This document shows, in pieces, positions 1 to 4,646 of a stretch of DNA of 8,433 nt. Each line of letters starts with the position of its first letter. Positions within the stretch are counted from its first letter, which is position 1. The notes under the pieces were generated by a model. The model was not told the DNA's origin and did not search any database. It saw only the letters and a program-made list of their open reading frames with translations. The position numbers were made by a program, and so were the translations under genes. The stretch covers positions 1-8,433 of the forward strand of contig CALKKN010000325.1 in assembly GCA_937995275.1 (NCBI GenBank). Direction: 5' to 3'. The DNA is from an uncultured Lysobacterales bacterium. Its GTDB lineage: Bacteria; Pseudomonadota; Gammaproteobacteria; Xanthomonadales; SZUA-36.

Positions 1-157
1 CGCTCGTCAGCACTAGCGCGGACGCCGACCCCAGAAATACCAGCCACTTGCTGACCTCTTTATCCGTGGCGAAGAGCAGCGTGACGAGCTGGGTCTTGTC
101 CGCCATTTCCGCCACGAAAACGGCAGCAAAAACGGTCGCGAAAATCTTCCATTCCAT
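1..157 (-). CDS. GDT1/TMEM165 family cation transporter (UPF0016), N-terminal part
   Basis: Only the first 52 residues are in the window; the gene continues past the left edge. Seen: ATG at 157, preceded by GAGG seven bases upstream (165-168), then a hydrophobic helix (residues 4-16) running into EMADKTQL (residues 17-24), followed by a second hydrophobic stretch (about 38-50). Known: GDT1/TMEM165 proteins carry two copies of E-x-G-D-K-T/S, which line the ion path, and export or exchange Mn2+ or Ca2+ (Vibrio MneA, yeast Gdt1p). Here the motif's glycine is alanine (Ala19), a variant I believe occurs in bacterial members. Inference: inner-membrane Mn2+/Ca2+ transporter. The second motif lies outside the window. 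It diverges from ilvE and may have a leader of more than 100 nt. Confidence 0.85.
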   Translation of the reverse strand, partial: MEWKIFATVFAAVFVAEMADKTQLVTLLFATDKEVSKWLVFLGSASALVLTS

Positions 158-298
158 ACAGGTTCCTCGCTCAGGATGCGGTCTGCCGGGTCGGGGTCAC
201 CATCGTGCAACGCGACCCGCCAGCGGGCATTTGGTTTATACTCCGGCCCTTGCCAACAGCCCTTTCCATGTCAGTCACTATTATACGGTTACCAATCC
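158..298. promoter_or_regulatory. Divergent intergenic region between GDT1-family gene and ilvE, with a possible long GDT1 leader
   Basis: Reading the - strand, a perfect TATAAT lies at 285-280, but no good -35 hexamer is found 16-18 bases upstream. If used, the transporter mRNA would have a leader of about 115 nt. Two exclusive pairings are visible there: CCCG/CGGG at 216-219 with 224-227, and GGGTC/GACCC at 194-198 with 214-218. The same AT patch offers + strand -10-like hexamers (TATTAT 279-284, TTATAC 281-286) just upstream of the ilvE ATG at 299, which would give a very short ilvE leader. Promoter assignments are by eye and weak. Confidence 0.3.
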
Positions 299-1216
299 AT
301 GAGTAATGCGGGACGCATCTGGTTCAACGGAAGGCTTCGGGAATCCGACGAATGTATGGTCCACGTGGGCAGCCATGCGCTGCATTACGGCTCCTCGGTG
401 TTCGAGGGCATCCGTGCCTACGACACGCCGAAGGGTACCCGGATCTTCCGCGGCATGGATCACCTGCGCCGGTTGAAGTACTCGGCCGACGTCTACCGAA
501 TGCCACTGCCGTACAGCGTCGACGATCTGCACGCGGCCTGCCGCGAGACCGTTCGCGACAGCGGCCTGGCCAGCGCGTATATCCGCCCGCTGGCCGCCCG
601 CGGCAACTGCGGACTGGGCGTGATGCCGAAAAGGATGGATGTCATCGACGTCGCCATCATCGTCAGCGCCTGGGGAGCCTATCTGGGCGAGAAAGGCCTG
701 AAAAACGGCATCAGGGCCTGCATCACCTCGTGGAACCGCCTCGCGCCCAACACCATGCCCCCCGGCGTCAAGGCCGGCGGCAATTACCTGTCGAGCCAGT
801 TGATCGGGTTCGAAGCCCGGGACCGCGGCTTCGAGGAGGGCATCGGCCTGGGCACGGACGGGCTGCTCAGCGAAGGCGCCGGTGAGAACATTTTCGTCGT
901 GCTCAAGGGGCGGCTCCAGACGCCGCCGGCTTCTTCCTCGATACTTACCGGAATCACGCGCGATACCGTCATCATGCTGGCGGAACAGCAGGGTATCGAG
1001 ACCCACGAGACACCGATTTCCCGCGAGCAGCTCTATGCGGCGGAGGAGATCTTCATGACGGGCACTGCGGCGGAGGTGACGCCGGTCCGCCAGGTCGACC
1101 ACATCACCATCGGCAACGGCGGATGCGGGCCGCTTACCCGCAAGCTGCAGGATGCGTTTTTTGGACTTTTCAGCGGCCAGACCGAGGATCGCTGGGGTTG
1201 GCTGGAGCCGCTGTAA
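299..1216 (+). CDS. ilvE: Branched-chain amino acid aminotransferase IlvE
   Basis: PLP-dependent fold-type IV transaminase of 305 aa (E. coli IlvE 309). It interconverts valine, leucine and isoleucine with their 2-oxo acids using glutamate/2-oxoglutarate; cytosolic, last step of branched-chain amino acid synthesis. Seen: N-terminal FNG and HYGSSVFEGIRAY (residues 29-41); the Schiff-base lysine Lys158 in PPGVKAGGNYLSS; SEGAGENIF (191-199), where Glu192 should contact the pyridine nitrogen; GITRD (218-222); the phosphate-binding TGTAAE (254-259); and a C-terminal CGPLTRKLQDAFFGLFSGQTE closely matching E. coli. The frame is open to 176, but the start at 299 (MSNAGRIWFNG) matches the family. There is no Shine-Dalgarno before it, and a -10-like element sits 13-20 bases upstream. 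No strong terminator follows; an AGTCCT/AGGACT inverted repeat (1216-1221/1243-1248) lacks a T run. Confidence 0.96.
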   Translation: MSNAGRIWFNGRLRESDECMVHVGSHALHYGSSVFEGIRAYDTPKGTRIFRGMDHLRRLKYSADVYRMPLPYSVDDLHAACRETVRDSGLASAYIRPLAARGNCGLGVMPKRMDVIDVAIIVSAWGAYLGEKGLKNGIRACITSWNRLAPNTMPPGVKAGGNYLSSQLIGFEARDRGFEEGIGLGTDGLLSEGAGENIFVVLKGRLQTPPASSSILTGITRDTVIMLAEQQGIETHETPISREQLYAAEEIFMTGTAAEVTPVRQVDHITIGNGGCGPLTRKLQDAFFGLFSGQTEDRWGWLEPL

Positions 1217-1329
1217 GTCCTATCTTCACGGTTCACCGCAACAGGACTGACAAAAAACGTCAACCCAACTGACACAAATTGGCCAGCCTCCGCTCCCGAC
1301 TCATACAGGCTTCCAGGCGTTAATATTAA

Positions 1330-1413
1330 GTGACTGATTCAAAAGCTTTTCTTTTTTTGGATCTCTGTTGGCTTGAATCTTGCATCAACTGTTGCGAACT
1401 AACTGACTGGTAG
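1330..1413 (+). CDS. Possible 27-aa cysteine-bearing peptide (uncertain)
   Basis: GTG-initiated mini-ORF running from directly after an in-frame TAA (1327-1329) to TAG (1411-1413). The predicted peptide has a hydrophobic middle (residues 7-15, FLFLDLCWL) and four cysteines spaced C-x4-C-x2-C-C (Cys13, Cys18, Cys21, Cys22). The ribosome site is poor: AGGCG at 1315-1319 lies ten bases upstream. Its stop codon sits in the loop of the CTAACTG/CAGTTAG hairpin, and the GC-rich hairpin 1422-1474 follows, an arrangement like a leader peptide ahead of RNA structures. However, no + strand protein gene follows, and a 27-codon open run can occur by chance. I recognise no family. Confidence 0.15.
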   Translation: MTDSKAFLFLDLCWLESCINCCELTDW

Positions 1414-1420
1414 CAGTTAG
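1399..1420 (+). repeat. Perfect 7-bp inverted repeat (hairpin)
   Basis: CTAACTG (1399-1405) and CAGTTAG (1414-1420) are exact reverse complements separated by eight bases. The hairpin lies one base upstream of the larger hairpin 1422-1474, so the two could stack in a single RNA. Function unknown. Confidence 0.55.
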
Positions 1421-1421
1421 C

Positions 1422-1474
1422 GGGAAACATCGGGGCCCTGTCCCTCCTTGCCCAACCGGGGCCCCGATTTTCCC
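1422..1474 (+). repeat. Long GC-rich hairpin with anti-Shine-Dalgarno-like loop
   Basis: GGGAAA-c-ATCGGGGCCC (1422-1438) pairs with GGGCCCCGATTTTCCC (1459-1474) to give 16 base pairs interrupted by one bulged C (1428). The 20-nt loop (1439-1458) on the + strand contains CCCTCCTTGCCC, matching the CCUCCUU at the 3' end of 16S rRNA. The right arm contains TTTT (1468-1471), so the inner ten pairs followed by four Ts resemble a weak intrinsic terminator. Read on the - strand, the loop carries AAGGAGGGA. I infer an RNA structure, possibly a regulatory RNA element able to pair with ribosome binding sites; the repeat itself is seen directly. Confidence 0.6.
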
Positions 1475-1659
1475 ACTTCAAAGCCCCGGAACGGACACGG
1501 GAATCCAGGGAGTTATTGTCATCGACGACAGAATTCGAAGAGTTATTGGGGGATTGTTGCGACACTACAACAACAAGAATTTTCGCCGCCTGCAGCCTGA
1601 CCATGAGGCGACGCCCGCGTACGTAATATCTGCCGCGGCGCGCCCTCATATAAGCTTGA

Positions 1660-1809
1660 AAGCGAGAGTGCTTGGGGGACAGGCAGAAACGATCATGCGC
1701 CACAGGGGTTCGATGCGCTGATCAACAAAAATGTCCGTCGTGCCCCGATAGCGGCATCGAATCAGGACATACAGCCAGACTTCGACCCGGCGTTCGCCGG
1801 GTTTTTTTT
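1660..1809 (+). ncRNA. Candidate small RNA ending in an intrinsic terminator
   Basis: A + strand transcript must end at the strong terminator 1785-1809, yet no coding gene precedes it within 550 bp. Seen upstream of it: AAGC/GCTT (1660-1663/1670-1673); a nine-pair hairpin GATCA-t-GCGC (1691-1700) with GCGCTGATC (1715-1723), one T bulged; an A-rich single-stranded linker AACAAAAA (1724-1731); a nested hairpin ATGTCC (1731-1736) with GGACAT (1765-1770) enclosing TGCC/GGCA (1741-1744/1753-1756); then the terminator. This series of stem-loops, A-rich linker and U-tailed terminator is the usual build of an Hfq-type trans-acting sRNA. A weak -10 (TATAAG 1649-1654, no clear -35) would start it near 1660, so the 5' end is uncertain and the RNA may be longer. 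No known RNA family recognised. Confidence 0.45.
1785..1809 (+). terminator. Strong Rho-independent terminator (+ strand)
   Basis: ACCCGGC (1785-1791), four-base loop GTTC, GCCGGGT (1796-1802), followed by an unbroken run of eight Ts (1802-1809). The stem is perfect and GC-rich. The T run is only on the + strand side, so it ends rightward transcription and is not the terminator of the leftward csp gene. The nearest + strand protein gene, ilvE, ends almost 570 bases upstream, which is the main argument for a small RNA gene in between. Confidence 0.88.
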
Positions 1810-1874
1810 GACCAAAGAAAAATCCGGCGTGCGTTGCTGCAAACCGAGTCGCGATTTACGCGTTTCTGCGCGGA

Positions 1875-2084
1875 TTACAGGGGTACGACGTTTTCCGCCT
1901 GGGGGCCTTTCAGGCCTTCGCCGATTGTGAACTGTACCTGTTGCCCTTCCTTGAGTGTCTTGCGGCCGTCCATCTGGATAGACCGAAAGTGGACAAACAC
2001 GTCGCGCTCACCCTCGCGCGATATAAAGCCATATCCCTTGGCATCGTTGAACCACTTCACGGTGCCGACTATTTCATCTGACAT
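1875..2084 (-). CDS. Cold shock protein, CspA family
   Basis: Single cold-shock (OB-fold) domain protein of 69 aa, the standard length. Such proteins bind single-stranded RNA and DNA, act as RNA chaperones and destabilise secondary structure in the cytoplasm. Seen: GTVKWFN (residues 7-13), RNP1 motif KGYGFI (16-21), RNP2-like DVFVHF (28-33) and the C-terminal PQAENVVPL. The ATG at 2084 is the only sensible start; the ribosome site is weak (a loose GAG-rich stretch, no clean GGAG). Between it and the upstream NYN gene lies a hairpin with a T run (2111-2138). A -10-like TATTAT further upstream (2152-2147 on this strand) would place that hairpin in the csp leader. Which paralogue (cspA, cspD or other) cannot be said; cold induction cannot be read from sequence. 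Confidence 0.96.
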   Translation of the reverse strand: MSDEIVGTVKWFNDAKGYGFISREGERDVFVHFRSIQMDGRKTLKEGQQVQFTIGEGLKGPQAENVVPL

Positions 2085-2110
2085 CTTAACGACTCACTAC
2101 TCTGCCATTT

Positions 2111-2138
2111 AAAAAACGGGCGCGTCGCCGCTGGCCCG
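2111..2138 (-). terminator. Intrinsic terminator after the NYN gene / hairpin in the csp leader (- strand)
   Basis: On the - strand CGGGC (2138-2134) pairs with GCCCG (2121-2117) around a 12-nt loop that can form an inner GCG/CGC stem, followed by six Ts (2116-2111). It lies 53 bases past the stop of the NYN gene and 26 bases before the csp ATG, so it should separate the two. If csp uses the upstream TATTAT (2152-2147), the same hairpin would sit inside the csp 5' leader and could act as an attenuator. Confidence 0.65.
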
Positions 2139-2146
2139 CTTGCCGA

Positions 2147-2175
2147 ATAATACACTCTGCTTGGGCGTGCTTCCA
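2147..2175 (-). promoter_or_regulatory. Possible csp promoter
   Basis: On the - strand, TATTAT (2152-2147) matches the -10 consensus at five of six bases, with TGGAAG (2175-2170) 17 bases upstream as a poor -35. A start near 2140 would give csp a leader of roughly 55 nt containing the T-tailed hairpin. Weak call by eye. Confidence 0.25.
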
Positions 2176-2190
2176 CCGCGCCCGCGGCTG

Positions 2191-2997
2191 TCAGGCAACG
2201 CTCTTGATAATGTAGCCGCCGGACTTCTGATCGTGCTCGAGCGTCAACAGGCCCTTCGACTCCATCTCCTCCAACATTTTGCCGAATGACCGGAATCCGT
2301 GATAGGTCTCGTTGAAACCCGGCTTGCGGCGCTTCAGGGCCTGCTTGACCATGGAACCCCACAGTTTGTCCTCGTCGCCGCGCTCGGAAATCAGGTCGTC
2401 GATGGTCTCCAGCACCTGTTCGAAGGCTTTCTCGGCCCGCGCTTCCTGGCGCTCCTTCCTGGGCCGGTCGTCGCCGGCGTCCTTCCGCCCGTTGTTCTTT
2501 TTCTTGGCGGGCTTGCGCCGCTGCGCCTTGCGGATAAGGTCGTCGTAGTAGATGAATTCGTCGCAATTCGCAATCAGCAGGTCCGAAGTGGAGTTCTTCA
2601 CGCCCACCCCGATCACGACCTTGTTGTTTTCGCGCAGCTTGGAAACCAGCGGCGAAAAATCCGAATCGCCCGAGATGATCACGAACGTGTCGACATGCGC
2701 CTTGGTGTAGCAGAGGTCCAGGGCATCGACCACCATGCGGATATCCGCGGAGTTCTTGCCCGACTGCCGGACATGGGGAATCTCGATCAGTTCGAACGAG
2801 GCTTCGTGCATGTTCGCCTTGAAGCCCTTGTATCGATCCCAGTCGCAATAGGCTTTCTTGACGACGATGTTGCCCTTGACGAGCAGGCGTTCGAGTACTT
2901 CCTGAATCTCGAACCGGGCATAGTTCGCATCGCGTACACCTAGCGCGATATTTTCGAAATCACAAAACAGGGCGAGGTTTTCGGTGCCGGAGGCCAT
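2191..2997 (-). CDS. NYN domain (LabA/DUF88) protein with OST-HTH/LOTUS domain
   Basis: A 268-aa cytoplasmic protein. Residues about 7-155 form a NYN domain of the PIN-like nuclease superfamily: FCDFEN (11-16, Asp13), SADIRMVVDA (83-92, Asp85) and IISGDSDFSPLVSKLRE (108-123, Asp111 and Asp113) supply the conserved acidic residues that would bind a catalytic metal. A very basic, charged linker (about 157-190, rich in Lys, Arg and Asp) leads to a C-terminal OST-HTH/LOTUS domain (about 192-266, ending GGYII), a winged-helix module linked to RNA, including G-quadruplex, binding in some proteins. Known: this architecture is widespread in bacteria, and most members are uncharacterised. Inference: an RNase or RNA-turnover factor; substrate unknown. 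The ATG at 2997 lacks a clear ribosome site. It is divergent from srkA across 93 bp and is terminated before csp. Confidence 0.92.
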   Translation of the reverse strand: MASGTENLALFCDFENIALGVRDANYARFEIQEVLERLLVKGNIVVKKAYCDWDRYKGFKANMHEASFELIEIPHVRQSGKNSADIRMVVDALDLCYTKAHVDTFVIISGDSDFSPLVSKLRENNKVVIGVGVKNSTSDLLIANCDEFIYYDDLIRKAQRRKPAKKKNNGRKDAGDDRPRKERQEARAEKAFEQVLETIDDLISERGDEDKLWGSMVKQALKRRKPGFNETYHGFRSFGKMLEEMESKGLLTLEHDQKSGGYIIKSVA

Positions 2998-3055
2998 GGA
3001 GGGACGCGTGTGTGGTTTGCATCATTTTACGGGATTCGACGGCGTCCTGCTGCAT

Positions 3056-3084
3056 TGTTTTTGGCTGAATATCGTGAGTATGAT
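3056..3084 (+). promoter_or_regulatory. Candidate srkA promoter giving a leaderless mRNA
   Basis: TTGTTT (3056-3061), 17-base spacer, TATGAT (3079-3084, five of six consensus). The srkA ATG at 3091 begins six bases after the -10, where transcription would be expected to start. There is no Shine-Dalgarno before this ATG, which fits leaderless translation. The -35 is only a half match. Confidence 0.4.
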
Positions 3085-3090
3085 GCGCCG

Positions 3091-4083
3091 ATGGAAACAG
3101 CGACGGATGCCACGCCCTACTACCGCCTCGGACCGGACATGGTCCTGCAGGCTGTGGATTCGACCGGGCTGCTGACCGATGGGCGCCTGCTCGCCCTGAA
3201 CAGTTACGAGAATCGCGTCTACCAGGTAGGCATCGAGCAGGGCGCACCCCTGGTCGCCAAGTTTTACCGGCCGGAACGCTGGAGCGACGACCAGTTAATG
3301 GAGGAGCACGAGTTCTCGCTCGAACTCGCCAATGCCGAAATCCCGGTGATCGCGCCGATGGTCATCGGCGGCGCGACGCTCTTTCGTCATGCGGATTTCC
3401 GTTTCGCGCTGTTCCGCCGCCAGGGCGGCCACCCACCGGAACTCGAGGACCGCGATACCCTGCAGTGGCTGGGCCGGTTCATCGGCCGCATCCATGCGGT
3501 CGGCCGCTCGAGACCCTTCGCCTGCCGCCCGGCACTGACCCCGGACCGATTCGGTAACGATTCCATCCAGACATTGCGGGAGGACGGCTGGCTGCCATCC
3601 CACCTGCACGAGGCGTTCGATACGCTCACGCGAGACCTGATCGAAAGCGTGCAGCGTCTCTGGGCAGAGGCAGGCGACGTCGGGCGCATCCGGCTCCACG
3701 GAGACTGTCACCCCGGCAACCTGCTGTGGCGGGACGGGCCGTTTTTCGTCGACATGGACGATTGCCAGTCGGGCCCCGCGATCCAGGACCTGTGGATGCT
3801 GCTGTCGGGGGAGCCCCCTGAAATGGCGCGCCAGCTCGGCGATGTCCTCGAAGGTTATGGTCAGTTCTGTGACTTCGATTTCCGGGAACTGCTGCTGATC
3901 GAGGCCCTGCGCACCCTGCGAATGCTGCATTATGCCGCCTGGCTGGCACGCCGCTGGGAAGACCCCGCATTCCCGATCGCGTTCCCCTGGTTCGACAGCC
4001 CCCGTTACTGGGAAAACCTGGTCCTCGATCTGCGTGAGCAGGCCGCCGCAATGCAGGAACCCGCACTGGCCCTCCCCGGCTGA
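3091..4083 (+). CDS. srkA: Stress response kinase A (SrkA/YihE)
   Basis: Ser/Thr protein kinase of the aminoglycoside-phosphotransferase-like fold, 330 aa (E. coli SrkA 328). In E. coli it protects cells from stress-triggered death and acts against MazEF-mediated killing. Seen: LNSYENRVYQV (36-46); LVAKFYRPERW (54-64) with the ATP-contacting Lys57; MEEHEF (70-75); the catalytic loop LHGDCHPGNLLWRDGP (202-217) with Asp205 and Asn210; the metal-binding VDMDD (220-224, Asp221); and GPAIQDLWMLL (228-238), nearly identical to E. coli. The frame is open back to 3010, but 3091 gives the family length and N terminus. No ribosome site precedes it, consistent with a leaderless mRNA. In E. coli srkA is followed by dsbA; here the convergent slyX follows, with two hairpins between. 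Physiological substrates are not known from sequence. Confidence 0.95.
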   Translation: METATDATPYYRLGPDMVLQAVDSTGLLTDGRLLALNSYENRVYQVGIEQGAPLVAKFYRPERWSDDQLMEEHEFSLELANAEIPVIAPMVIGGATLFRHADFRFALFRRQGGHPPELEDRDTLQWLGRFIGRIHAVGRSRPFACRPALTPDRFGNDSIQTLREDGWLPSHLHEAFDTLTRDLIESVQRLWAEAGDVGRIRLHGDCHPGNLLWRDGPFFVDMDDCQSGPAIQDLWMLLSGEPPEMARQLGDVLEGYGQFCDFDFRELLLIEALRTLRMLHYAAWLARRWEDPAFPIAFPWFDSPRYWENLVLDLREQAAAMQEPALALPG

Positions 4084-4085
4084 CG

Positions 4086-4105
4086 GCTTCGCGGCTGCGC
4101 GAAGC
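4086..4105. repeat. Perfect 8-bp hairpin just after srkA
   Basis: GCTTCGCG (4086-4093) and CGCGAAGC (4098-4105) are exact reverse complements around a GCTG loop, starting two bases after the srkA stop codon. There is no T run on either strand, so it is not a canonical intrinsic terminator. It may be part of a dispersed palindromic element with the next hairpin. Confidence 0.65.
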
Positions 4106-4108
4106 TCT

Positions 4109-4132
4109 GCTCCGGTGGATATCTACCGGAGC
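4109..4132. repeat. Near-perfect 24-bp palindrome
   Basis: GCTCCGGT (4109-4116) and ACCGGAGC (4125-4132) are exact reverse complements; the centre GGATATCT is almost symmetric (one G/T exception), so nearly all 24 bases are palindromic. It lies three bases after the preceding hairpin. No T run follows on either strand. Confidence 0.65.
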
Positions 4133-4158
4133 CGGAGGCAAAAGAGCCGAAGGCGAGA
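4129..4158 (+). repeat. Tandem imperfect 15-mer, purine-rich
   Basis: Two adjacent 15-mers, GAGCCGGAGGCAAAA (4129-4143) and GAGCCGAAGGCGAGA (4144-4158), agree at 12 of 15 positions. They begin inside the palindrome and continue into a strongly purine-biased run to about 4192. This composition differs from neighbouring genes and suggests a repeat element, not coding sequence. Confidence 0.5.
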
Positions 4159-4196
4159 GCAGGGAAGCGAGACCTTTAGAAGGGCAGCGAGGTTCC

Positions 4197-4427
4197 TTAA
4201 TAGTGCGGCGGCACCTCGTGCCCGGGCGGGCCGCCGGGCAGACTCGCGGCCTCCGCCAGGTCGTTCAGTCTCGTTTCGAGGGAATCCACCCGCCGGGAAA
4301 GCGCCATCAACTCCCGGTCCTGGCGGGCGATCACGTCGTTCAGTCGGTCGATCAGGTCCTCCTGAAACGCCAGCCGCGTCTCCAGCTCCTCCAGGCGGGA
4401 TGTATCCGTGTGCCGGGGATCAGTCAT
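4197..4427 (-). CDS. slyX: SlyX family protein
   Basis: Small coiled-coil protein of 76 aa (E. coli SlyX 72). Seen: a heptad-like N-terminal helix RLEELETRLAFQEDLIDRLNDVIARQD followed by RVDSLETRLNDL and a proline/glycine-rich tail ending VPPHY, the family's hallmark C terminus. Biochemical function is not established; in enterics the gene is near slyD. Start: the ATG at 4427 has GGAG five bases upstream (4433-4436) and is preferred over the in-frame GTG at 4448, which would add seven residues. Its ATG overlaps the stop of the preceding 43-codon ORF (ATGA), so translation is probably coupled. Downstream lie the repeat elements and the convergent srkA. Confidence 0.92.
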   Translation of the reverse strand: MTDPRHTDTSRLEELETRLAFQEDLIDRLNDVIARQDRELMALSRRVDSLETRLNDLAEAASLPGGPPGHEVPPHY

Positions 4428-4555
4428 TCGGGCTCCGGCGGTTCCCACAATTCCACGCGGTGGCCATCGGGATCGATGAACCAGCCAAAACGGCCGTAGT
4501 CATGTTCTTCGCGTTCTTCCAGCACCTTCGCGCGGCCGACCTTGGACTCACTCAT
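4424..4555 (-). CDS. 43-aa VOC/glyoxalase C-terminal fragment, coupled to slyX
   Basis: The peptide ends YGRFGWFIDPDGHRVELWEPP (residues 20-40), the closing beta strands of a VOC (glyoxalase/bleomycin-resistance) domain, including the Glu of ELWEP that normally ligands the metal. A full VOC protein is about 120-140 aa, so roughly the first two thirds are absent. The frame stays open upstream for at least 25 codons but shows nothing VOC-like. Yet the ORF has the best ribosome site in the window: GGAGGA (4561-4566) five bases before the ATG, and its TGA overlaps the slyX ATG. Either it is a decayed VOC gene whose remnant still feeds translation into slyX, or a real mini-protein that might pair with a partner to complete a VOC fold. 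No catalytic activity can be assumed. Confidence 0.6.
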   Translation of the reverse strand: MSESKVGRAKVLEEREEHDYGRFGWFIDPDGHRVELWEPPEPE

Positions 4556-4626
4556 GACAATCCTCCGTATTGGCCGCCATGTTACCGCAAGGCGTCCGGA
4601 GTGGTGAACATCGCGGCAACTGACCT

Positions 4627-4646
4627 GCCGGGTTGAATTTCCCGGC
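4627..4646. repeat. Inverted repeat framing a -35 element
   Basis: GCCGGG (4627-4632) and CCCGGC (4641-4646) are exact reverse complements separated by eight bases that contain TTGAAT, the proposed -35 of the following gene. Placement over the -35 is typical of a repressor operator, but a chance GC-rich repeat is possible. Confidence 0.35.

Larger units (their letters stand above)
1217..1659. other. Long non-coding stretch between ilvE and the candidate small RNA
   Basis: No ORF here has convincing coding character. It contains, in order: an AGTCCT/AGGACT inverted repeat beginning at the last base of the ilvE stop codon; two ACTGACA direct repeats (1246-1252, 1268-1274); a less GC-rich patch (1320-1400) with T-rich runs and a GATTCAA/TTGAATC inverted repeat (1336-1342/1373-1379); a 27-residue cysteine-bearing mini-ORF (1330-1413); a CTAACTG/CAGTTAG hairpin (1399-1420); the large hairpin 1422-1474; a GAGTTATTG direct repeat (1510-1518, 1540-1548) flanking the imperfect palindrome TGTCATCGACGACA (1517-1530); a TTGTTG/CAACAA inverted repeat (1554-1559/1568-1573); and a weak -10-like TATAAG (1649-1654). 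The density of symmetry suggests transcribed RNA or regulatory DNA rather than neutral spacer. Confidence 0.6.

Noticed and set aside
158..285. yybP-ykoY (Mn2+) riboswitch upstream of the GDT1-type gene
   Set aside because: Expected from family knowledge, but the conserved GGGGAGUAG and GAGACC-type loops are not recognisable by eye; kept only as a structured-leader question.
281..1102. 273-codon ORF antisense to ilvE
   Set aside because: ilvE is unmistakable on the + strand; the antisense translation has no family features.
1326..1703. 125-codon ORF on the - strand in the ilvE-csp gap
   Set aside because: No ribosome site, low-complexity Arg/Ser/Gln composition, no recognisable family, and it runs through several hairpins that better explain the region as RNA.
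1708..1714. GGTTCGA, resembling a tRNA or tmRNA T-loop
   Set aside because: Flanking bases do not form a 5-bp T stem, no acceptor stem, anticodon arm or CCA end is present, and the bases lie in the loop of a better hairpin (1691-1723).
1672..2112. 146-codon + strand ORF over the terminator and csp
   Set aside because: It crosses the strong + strand terminator and is mostly antisense to the clear csp gene.
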